Source: Puffinus mauretanicus | Taxonomy: Eukaryota; Chordata; Aves; Procellariiformes; Procellariidae | NCBI GenBank assembly: GCA_023333565.1 | Contig: JAJKFH010003504.1 | Coordinates: forward strand, 3,744,005 to 3,808,004 | Direction: 5' to 3' | DNA length: 64,000 nucleotides | Part shown: piece after piece, positions 55,413 to 64,000 of the stretch | Layout of the letters: each line of letters opens with the position of its first letter | Numbering within the stretch: the first letter of the stretch is position 1 | Program-made: the position numbers and the translations under genes | Notes under the pieces: generated by a model | Database searches by the model: none | What the model saw: the letters and a program-made list of their open reading frames with translations, nothing else | What the model was told of the DNA's origin: nothing

Positions 55413-58158
55413 TCATCTTTTAAATACTTCCAGGGACGGGGACACAACCACTTCCCTGGGCAGCTTCTTCCAATCCTTGACCACTCTTTCAGTAAAGAAA
55501 TTTTTCCTAATGTCCAATCTAAACCTCCCTTGGCGCAACTTGAGGCCATTTCCTCTCGTCCTATTGCTTGTTGCTTGGGAGAAGAGACCAACACCCACCT
55601 CACTACAACCTCCTTTCAGGTAGTTGTAGAGCGTGATGAGGTCTCCCCTCAGCCTCCTCTTCTCCAGACTAAACAACCCCAGTTCCCTCAGCCGCTCCTC
55701 AGAAGACTTGTGCTCTAGACCCTTCACCAGCTTCGTTGCCCTTCTCTGGACACGCTCCAGCACCTCCATGTCCTTCTTGGAGTGAGGGGCCCAGAACTGA
55801 ACACAGCATTCGAGGTGCGGCCTCACCAGCACCGAGTACAGGGGCACGATCACCTCCCTGCTCCTGCTGGCCACACTATTTCTGATACAGGCCAGGATGC
55901 CTTTGGCCTTCTTGGCCACCTGGGCACACTGCCGGCTCATGTTCAGCCGGCTGTCAACCAGCACCCCCAGGTCCTTTTCCTCTGGGCAGCTTTCCAGCCA
56001 CTCTTCCCCAAGCCTGTGGCGTTGCCTGGGGTTGTTGTGGCCGAAGTGCAGGACCCGGCACTTGGCCTTGTTGAACCTCATACATTGGCCTCGGCCATCG
56101 ATCCAGCCTGTCCAGGTCCCTCTGCAGAGCCTTCCCACCCTCCAGCAGATCAACACTCCCGCCCAGCTTGGTGTCATCTGCAGACTGACTGAGGGAGCAC
56201 TCGATCCCCTCATCCAGATCATTGATAAAGATATTGAACAAGACCGGCCCCAAAACTGAGCCCTGGGGAACACCACTTGTGACCCACAGCCAACTGGATT
56301 TAACTCCGTTCACCACAACTCTCTGGGCTCGGCCGTCCAGCCAGTTTTTTACCCAGCGAAGAGTGTACCTGTCTAGGCCGTGAGCCGCCAGCTTCTCTAG
56401 GAGAATGCTGTGGGAGACAGTGTCAAAGGCTTTACTGAAGTCCAGGTAGATCACATCCACAGCCTTTCCCTCATCCACGAGGCGGGTCACCTGGTCATAG
56501 AAGGAGATCAGGTTGGTCAAGCAGGACCTGCCTTCCATGAACCCGTGCTGGCTGGGCCTGATTCCCTGGTTGTCCCGGACATGGCTCGTGAGCGCCCTCA
56601 AAACAAACCGCTCCATAATCTTCCCCGGCACCGAAGTCAGGCTGACTGGCCTGTAGTTCCCCGGATCCTCCTTCTGGCCCTTCTTATAGATGGGCATCAC
56701 ATTGGCAAGCCTCCAGTCATCCGGGACCTCCCCTGTTAACCAGGACTGCTGGTAAATCATGGAGAGTGGCTTGGCAAGCTCCTCCGCCAGCTCCCTCAGT
56801 ACCCTCGGGTGGATCCCATCCGGCCCCATAGACTTCTGAATGTCCAGGTGGCGTAGCAGGTCATTAACTTCTTCCTCTTAGATTATGGGGGGTTTATCCT
56901 GCTCGCCGTCCCCGTCTTCCACCTCAGGGGGCTTAGTAGCCTGAGGATAACTGCTCTGACTATTAAAGACTGAGGCAAAGAAGGCATTAAGTACCTCAGC
57001 CTTATCCTCATCCTCGGTGGCATCCAATAAAGGATGGAGATTCTCCTTGGCTCTCTTTTTGTCATTAATATACTTGTAAAATTTTTTGTTGTCTCTCACG
57101 ACAGTGGCCAGGTTGAGTTCTAGCTGGGCTTTTGCCTTGCTAACTTCCTCTCTGCACGACCTAACGAGATCCCTGTACTCTTCTTGAGTTGCCTGCCCCT
57201 TCTTCCAAAGGTGATAAACTCTCCTTCTTTTCCTGAGTCCCAGCCAGAGCTCCCCGTTCAGCCAGGCCGGTCGCCTTCCCCGCCCGTTCTTCTTACGGCA
57301 CATGGGGACAGCCCGCTCCTGCGCCTTTAAGACCTCCTTCTTGAAGGACGCCCAGCCTCCCTGGTCCCCTTTGCCCTTCAGGACTGTCTCCCAAGGGACC
57401 CTCTTGACCAGTGTCCTGAGCAGGCCAAAGTCTGCCCTCCAGAAGTCCATCGTAGCGGTCTTGCTGGCCCCCCTCCTTACTTCACCAAGTATCGAGAATT
57501 CTACCATTTCATGGTCGCTAAGCCCAAGCCAGCCTCCGACCACCACATCTCCCACCAGTCCTTCTCTGTTTGTGAACAGCAGGTCAAGTGAGGCACCTCC
57601 CCTGGTGGGCTCGCTTACCAGCTGCGTCAGGAAGTTATCCTCCACGCACTCCAGGAACCTCCTCGACTGTTTTCTCTCTGCCGTGTGGTATTGCCAGCAG
57701 ACGTCCGGAAAGTTGAAGTCCCCCATGAGAACAAGGGCTAGCGATTGTGGGACTTCTGCAAGCCTCTGGTAGAATATTTCACCTGCCTCCTCATCCTGGT
57801 TAGGTGGTCTACCACAGACTCCCAGCAGGATATCTGCCTTGTTGGCCTTCCCCCTCATCCTTACCCACAAGCACTCGACCTCGTCATCACTACCATTGAG
57901 CTCTAGACAGTCAAAGCACTCCCTGACACACAGGGCTACCCCACCGCCTCTCCTTCCTCACCTGTCCCTTCTGAAGAGCTTATAGCTGTCCATTGCAGCA
58001 CTCCAATCGTGAGACTTATCCCACCATGTTTCTGTGATGGCGACTAAGTCATGGCTACCCCGCTGCACAATGGCTTCCAGCTCCTCCTGTTTGCCGCCCA
58101 TGCTGCGTGCACTGGTGTAGATGCACTTGAGCTGGGCTGCCGATTTTTCCCCTGACAC
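55413..58158 (-). pseudogene. CR1 ORF2 remnant: endonuclease plus reverse transcriptase
   Basis: The frame starts at 58158 with MSGEKSAAQLKCIYTSARSM and includes AITETWWD of the APE-type endonuclease. It breaks at about 57960 (GACAGGTGAGG), then resumes at 57870 with ADILLGVCGRPPNQDEE, VLMGDFNFPDVCWQ and GLSDHEMVEF, the endonuclease core. At 56878-56880 a TAA replaces the CAA present in the 30836 copy ([16 protein letters not shown]). The RT then reads from 56829: [33 protein letters not shown], but [10 protein letters not shown] where FADD is expected. A further frameshift near 56090 leads into [20 protein letters not shown] and the intact C-terminal domain to beyond 55413. The element therefore cannot encode a working ORF2 protein. 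Confidence 0.95.
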
Positions 58159-58220
58159 TGGCGTGCCGCCCCTAGGCTCTTCTCTAGTGAGCCTGGTTTT
58201 ATCCCCTTCCCCCTTCGAAC

Positions 58221-58571
58221 CTAGTTTAAAGCCCTCTCGATGAGCCCCGCCAACTCATACGCAAGAATCCTTTTCCCCCTGTGAGACAGCTGAACTCCGT
58301 CTGTCGCCAGCAGGCCCGGTGCCGTGTAAACCTCCCCAAGACCAAAAAAGCCAAAATTCCGCCGATGACACCAGCCCCCAAGCCACATGTTGATCCGATG
58401 TGTTTTCCTGTTCCCTTCAGTATTCTTCCCTGCCACTGAAGGAAATGAGGAAAACACTACCTGTGCTCCTGATCCTTCAACTAATCGTCCCAATGCCCTG
58501 AAGTCCCTTTTGATCGCTTCTGGACTTCTCTCTGCATTGCTTACTATCTCTCCCTCATTACTTACTATCAA
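58221..58571 (-). pseudogene. CR1 ORF1 remnant: C-terminal esterase-like domain
   Basis: A 116-codon frame contains PEAIKRDFRALGRLVEGSGA, QVVFSSFPSVAG and APGLLATDGVQLSHRGKRIL, and ends at a stop 60 bases before ORF2. The TDGVQLSHRGKRIL block with its D...H pair matches the last block of the SGNH-hydrolase (esterase) domain known from CR1 ORF1 proteins. The N-terminal half, including the catalytic Ser block, is absent because of the 5' truncation. The role of the esterase in CR1 is not settled. Confidence 0.8.
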
Positions 58572-59130
58572 AGGGAATGAACAGCAGGATTAATACATGA
58601 CAGATACCACAGCAAAAGACATGAACACAAACCTGTCCTCCAAAATCCTTGAATATACAACACCATAACGATTCCCTAAAGAGCTGATTATCTTCCACGC
58701 ATCTAGCCCAAACCTTCTCCTTCTCCTGCTCATCAAGCCAATGTAAACTGACCACAGTTTACCCCATTTCCCCTACAGTTTATAACAAGCTCTGATTTAA
58801 CTCTCACTAAAACACTTTGGCCATTACCATCTTGAAATAGATGGATAGAAAATGTTCATATATATGAAAACCTCTATTTAATTCATTCAAAAAAAAATTA
58901 CTATGAAATTATATTTAGCATAGGTGGAAAAAACATGAGAGACAAGCTACTACATCTCTAAGACTGTTTTCATGTGAATAGAAATGAGGGTAGAAGGAAG
59001 AAACGTGTTTTTTAGACTTTTATGTACAGTGGGAGTTGGAGGGGAGTTGGAAGGAGGAGATCACCCCTCAAATCAAATGCAAACACTCTTCAAGTAATAC
59101 ATGAAAAAAAAAATGCATCAAAAAAAAGGT

Positions 59131-59726
59131 AATGCATCAAAAGAAGCAAGGCCAGCAGGTCGAGGGAGGTGATTCTGGCCCTCTACTCTGCTCTGGTGAG
59201 ACCCCACCTGCAGTGCTGCGTCCAGCTCTGGGGTCCTCAGCACAAGACAGACATGGACCTGTTGGAGCGGGTCCAGAGGAGGGGCACAAAAATGATCAGG
59301 GGGATGGAACACCTCTCCTGTGAAGAAAGGTTGAGAGAGTTGGGGTTGTTCAGCCTGGAGAAGAGAAGGCTTCAGGGAGACCTTATTGCAGCCTTTCAGT
59401 ACTCAAAGGGGGCTTACAAGAAAGATGGGGACAGACTTTTTAGCAGGGCCTGTTGCCACAGGACAAGGGGGAGTGGTTTTAAACTAAAAGAGGGGAGATT
59501 CAGACTAGATATAAGGAAGAAATTTTTTACAGTGAGGGTGGTGAAACACTGGCACAGGTTGCCCAGAGAGGTGGTAGATGCCCCATCCCTGGAAACATTC
59601 AAGGTGAGGTTGGACGGGGCTCTGAGCAACCTGATCTAGTTGAAGATGTCCCTGCCCACGGCAGGGAGGTTGGACTAGATGACCTTTAAAAGGTCCCTTC
59701 CCACCACAACCATTCTATGATTTTAT
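59131..59726 (+). mobile_element. CR1 LINE 3' fragment (second subfamily)
   Basis: The fragment starts inside the ORF2 C-terminal domain at TGCATCAAAAGAAGCAAGGC and carries an unbroken 156-codon frame at 59169-59639. This reads [40 protein letters not shown], then [13 protein letters not shown] and [20 protein letters not shown], ending in LSNLI. The 3' UTR has CTGCCCACGGCAGGGAGGTT and ends at CCATTCTATGATTTTATAA. It is very like the copy at 63052-63711 and clearly distinct from the 30836/55309 subfamily. Confidence 0.96.
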
Positions 59727-62700
59727 AATACACTAGTCACTCTAAGAACAAACATTGCTAATTGTACTTTATGTCTAAAGTATTTAAAAAAAGCCTACTC
59801 AGTAAAAATAAAGAAATAGGCAGAAAAAATGTTTTCTAGCATTGACTACAGATTTCACACAACTGCATTTTGACTCTCCAACATGAAAACATAATTATGA
59901 AAAGTCAGTCCACCAGATTCAGGATACCATTAGTTTGCAGAAGAGTATTACTGAAGCCCTTTCTTTTTTTAATTTAGTCTTCATATACAAATTTTAAGCC
60001 CTATAGAACGAATAAATCAGAATTGCTTTATTCTGTCCTAACCAAGGAAAGAATATATGCATTTCCAACACCATCCTTAAAACACAGCTACATAGTCTAG
60101 TGCAAGACTTTGATGTAGGCTATCAATGTGTTCCAGTGGAAAAGGAACACGAGACTCAAAAACAAGCCTTCCCATGATCAGAGGCACCAGTCAGGCCTGA
60201 TTATTTTAACAATGTGTCATGTAACACCTACAAGTAATCATCATCTAACCGCAATAACCTGAGCTTCACCTCCAGTATCCTCAGTCTTCACCTCCATCCC
60301 TGAACTACAGATTCTACAGGATGCACTGCATTTGACTTAATGAATGTGCTAATTGGCTGAGCAATGTACACAGTCTGACAGGTTACATGGCAGGCTAAAA
60401 AACCACAGACCCTGCACCAACTCTGCCATTGTGTGTACAACATCATTTTTTCTCTCCCTCCTCCATCAAACCACCATTTCCTAAGTTTCTACAAAATGTA
60501 TATCTTTAAGAACGTTATCTCTCCATCAAATTTTAATGAAATTAGCCAACACATACAGCACTGATTGATGAAAACTGAAAAAAAGCACTATCATCTCTCT
60601 CCCTCTTTTCTTCACAATATCCAACTAAAATCAAGCACATCATAAGAAACCTTTATTTAAAAGAAGAAACACAAAAAAAAAAAAGAAAAAAAAAGCTACA
60701 GAAATATTCAGACACCTAGCCAGATCTCCAGGAAGGCAGAGTTCAATGACATTTATAAGAGTGACTATCTGGCACGTTTAGGCACCTTTAAAATACAAAT
60801 TTAGAGACGATCAATAATGCTGTGTAGAAGGTTTATATAATACATACGCTGCAAGTCATTAAAAAGCCAAGGAATATTTTACAACTTAAGTCACCTGTGC
60901 ATGCTAAAAGTGAAGCAAGCCCCAGTATTTAAACCAGTTAAGAAAATACCTCAGATTACTCGGCAGGCAGAGCTACAGACTGATGTCAGATTTCCATCAT
61001 AATTATATTCAATTATTTATATTAATTCAATTATTTGCAATTTTGTATGAATTTTACAAGAACATTATTCCTTTGCTTTATAAAAATTATTTTTAAGCAC
61101 TTTGTGGAGTAACTTAATCTCAAAATGCCCTCAGGTAACACTTGGGTTTTGAAAGGCACTGTTGTTCAAATCAGCAATTCGTTTCTCATGCCTCCTCTTA
61201 AACATCCAGATTTGTTGTTCCTCAATTAGCTGGTCCCTCCCTGATTTCATGGATTACAAAACCTGGCTTCCAGATTTTTTCATTTCATAAGTCAGTTCCT
61301 GCAATACTCTGAGGAAAAGCGTGTGCCTCTGCTCTCTGACTTCCTCTGTCCCTTGTGAGATGTTATATGAGGATAACCGTCGAGGGGGGTTGGGTTGTTT
61401 TGGTTTGGCTTTTTTAAATTTTTCCGTATCATCCACCCAACTAAAAAAAGAAATGAACAGTACTCATGTACTCTTTGAATGACATCTAAATTACCTTCAA
61501 TCCTGGCATCACTCTCATTCCATGACATCTTATCTTCGCCACTTGTTTCCTTTGTACTTAAATGAGTAGAGGGCTGTTTTTCATTCCCCGTGAAATGTCT
61601 AACTCAGTATAATTTTCAATTATTTTCCTCCTACCCTGAAATTCTTGCACTCTACTATACAGCTGTACCAACTTAAGAGAACAGACTTACATCTCCCTGA
61701 TAAACACTCCCTTTAACGATTTTTGCTGATTCCCAGTGTTTGCAGTGTCTTTACCAAAATCTTTGCTCAGTCAAGTCAAGGCTGGGGCTTTCCCTGGCTT
61801 CCACCATGACTGCAATGCAGGCTCCAGGTTACTCCTTGCATCTTTGAGCATAAATTCTTCAGTCCACCTGCATTCATTAACTGATTCTTTTAAAATTCTC
61901 AGTATCTCAGCAAAAGACTATTTTTGTTTCTTTTCAATTTATGAAAGAACTTTACTGGTCTGGCCCGAAAGCCACCTGAACAGAGCAGAATGATCACAGC
62001 CTGGAATGAAGACATTGCAGCCAGGTTCTTTAGTTTAGTAACATTTAAGCTAATTTTAGTCATTTAACCCAGCTTCCAGAAGAATCTAAAGGCAAGAACA
62101 CACTGACCTACATGTCATTCATAACACAGCACGGAGATACGGGATACTACACAGTACTAAGATGATCAGATATCCCAACACAACGCAATCACACACCACC
62201 ATCACAGCAACTCCAGGTACCGGGTCCTGACAGACAGGAGTTTCCTGATGGCCTACCCCAGAGATCCAAGCCGGCATACAGAAGCATTTTCAAGGGTAAC
62301 ACTAACATCCTTCTTAGTCTCCCCACCGTACTTCCAAATACACAATGGTTCGCAGCACAAACAAACAAAAAACACATTTTAATATACCCAGCAATTCTGG
62401 ACTATTTTAGAATACAATCTGCCCAGCACAGCCTTCTCGCACACTCAGAAAGATGACACATGATGACTATGTCTATGCTGGCAGATAAGACAGGATCTGT
62501 TTTAGTGTTAGCTGGCTCCCCGGCTTTGCTCAGGACCAGTCCAAACAGCTCTCCCTAAGAGAAAGCGCACATGACATGAGCCTGAAGCAGCAGCGGCACA
62601 GCCAGTGTGCACCATCCATCCTTGGGGTCCACCTCTGGCCCTATCCTACAGCAATGTACATATAGCCAGGAAAGCGATGCGACACGCACATTTCATTCTG

Positions 62701-63051
62701 CCTCACCTCGATCTTTGGCTGGTGATTCTGTCTTCCATCCAACAGTTTTCAAAACAATTCATTAGCACAATAATTAGGTTTGTTCTTGTTATTACCTCCA
62801 CTCAATTGGTGATTTATCTGTGAAGAGACCTGCCAGCTGCAACGCGCATGACTACCTGGCCCATGCTGTACTAGTACCAATGTCCCTCTCATGTTTATAC
62901 AGGAAGAAAAAACACCTTCTACTCGTACAACTGCTGATAGCATTTCTGTCTTTAACAATATTATATGCAATGCTGTCCTAGGGAGCTTAAAAATAAATAA
63001 TGCAGATTAAGAGAAAGAATACAGATACTCAGGGTCAAAGAGGGCCTAGGA

Positions 63052-63711
63052 AGAGGGCCTGGTGGATGAAAAGCTGGACATGAGCCGGCAATGTGCGCTC
63101 GCAGCCCAGAAGGCCAACTGCATCCTGGGGTGCATCACAAGCAGCAAGGCCAGCAGGTCGAGGGAGGTGATTCTGGCCCTCTACTCCGCTCTGGTGAGAC
63201 CCCACCTGCAGTGCTGCGTCCAGCTCTGGGGTCCTCAGCATAAGACAGACATGGACCTGTTGGAGCGGGTCCAGAGGAGGGCCACAAAAATGATCAGGGG
63301 GATGGAACACCTCTCCTGTGAAGAAAGGCTGAGAGAGTTGGGGTTGTTCAGCCTGGAGAAGAGAAGGCTTCGGGGAGACCCTATTGAAGCCTTTCAGTAC
63401 TCAAAGGGGGCTTACAAGAAAGATGGGGACAAACTTTTTAGCAGGGCCTGTTGCCACAGGACAAGGGGGAATGGTTTTAAATTAAAAGAGGGGAGATTTA
63501 GACTAGCTATAAGAAAGAAATTTTTTATGATGAGGGTGGTGAAACACTGGCACAGGTTGCCCAGAGAGGTGGTAGATGCCCCATCCCTGGAAACATTCAA
63601 GGTCAGGTTGGACAGGGCTCTGAGCAACCTGATCTAGTTGAAGATGTCCCTGCCCACAGGACTAGATGACCTTTAAAGGATCCTTCCAAACCAAATGATT
63701 CTATGATTCTA
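63052..63711 (+). mobile_element. CR1 LINE 3' fragment, sister of the 59131 copy
   Basis: 5'-truncated near AGGGCCTGGTGGATGAAAAG. It contains an unbroken 191-codon ORF2 tail (63062-63637): MDEKLDMSRQCALAAQKANC, then [40 protein letters not shown], and [20 protein letters not shown]. The 3' UTR is slightly shorter than in the sister copy: CTGCCCACAGGACTAGATGA lacks the GGCAGGGAGGTT piece. It ends at ATGATTCTATGATTCTAAG. The flanks differ from those of the 59131 copy, so the two are independent insertions. Confidence 0.96.
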
Positions 63712-63853
63712 AGACAACAGCACTGGAATCGTAAGTAGGAAAAAAAACTTTTGATACAGAAAGAGTAAGAAGCAACTGGCGTCTAAGAACCTGAAGGCTA
63801 TTACAAGTACAGGAGGAAGCAGATATGGCACAAGTATGAAAAATATTACAAAT

Positions 63854-63946
63854 GAGACCAAAATGAGTATGAAAAGAGCATCAAAAGTGAGACCAAAATG
63901 AGTATGAAAAGACCATCAAAAGTGAGACCAAAATGAGTATGAAAAG
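63854..63946. repeat. 35-bp minisatellite, about 2.7 copies
   Basis: Units start at 63854, 63889 and 63924, each GAGACCAAAATGAGTATGAA followed by AAG. The first two continue AGCATCAAAAGT and ACCATCAAAAGT, differing at one base. The array stops at about 63946 within an A/G-rich stretch. Confidence 0.95.
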
Positions 63947-64000
63947 GATATGAGAAGAAATTAAGTAAAAGAAATCAATAAAATACAGCAAGCCCCGAGG

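Larger units (their letters stand above)
55309..58595 (-). mobile_element. CR1 LINE, longest copy (about 3.3 kb)
   Basis: On the minus strand the element runs from the C-terminal part of ORF1 (58571) through the whole of ORF2 (endonuclease, RT, C-terminal domain) to the 3' end. That end reads CCTTAATGATTCTATGACTC-TATGA at about 55309. The 5' end is truncated inside ORF1; the exact junction near 58595 is uncertain. It has the same transcriptional orientation as TMEM135. It is closely related to the copy at 30836-32461. Confidence 0.96.

Noticed and set aside
56410..57772. Long antisense open frames over the CR1 copy
   Set aside because: They are shadows of the minus-strand ORF2; similar shadows occur at 31028-31357.

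Overview
The window is vertebrate nuclear DNA and almost certainly avian. It is AT-rich, CpG-poor and nearly all non-coding. The abundant repeats are CR1 LINEs with the bird-type 3' end (ATTCTATG-like octamers), and there are long terminal repeats of a type common in bird genomes. I cannot name the species.

The host gene is TMEM135, on the minus strand. Three short internal exons are readable: 48742-48869, 41901-41993 and a 34-nt microexon at 21531-21564. Their splice phases join exactly. The spliced product reads [18 protein letters not shown]..., then [20 protein letters not shown]..., then RRGLLTIYMANQ, which corresponds to about residues 48-132 of the vertebrate protein (family comparison made from memory). 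The first exon(s) lie above 64000, or were missed, and the rest of the gene lies below position 1. The whole window is therefore probably the interior of one gene, with introns of at least 15.1 kb, 6.7 kb, 20.3 kb and at least 21.5 kb.

Repeats fill much of the introns. There are eight CR1 copies: 14171-14400 (-), 25921-26314 (+, old), 30836-32461 (+), 35850-36755 (-, old, internal piece), 49576-49871 (+, old), 55309-58595 (-, longest, ORF1 end plus ORF2), 59131-59726 (+) and 63052-63711 (+). Two solo LTRs of one broad family sit at 20572-21087 (-) and 53135-53720 (+). Each has TG...CA ends and a perfect 5-bp target duplication. A third, probable LTR of a different kind lies at about 46470-47477 (+). 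Smaller items are a perfect 56-bp tandem duplication, a 35-bp minisatellite, a G-run tract, an 11-bp hairpin, homopolymer tracts and one CpG-enriched island-like patch at 24238-24640.

No tRNA, rRNA, CRISPR array or bacterial-type gene was seen. Most longer open frames are CR1 ORF2 pieces or chance frames. I found no new biological system. The points most worth a second look are the frame-critical TMEM135 microexon, the inverted CR1 and LTR pairs that flank TMEM135 exons, the shared palindromic CRE in the two LTRs, and the CpG patch.
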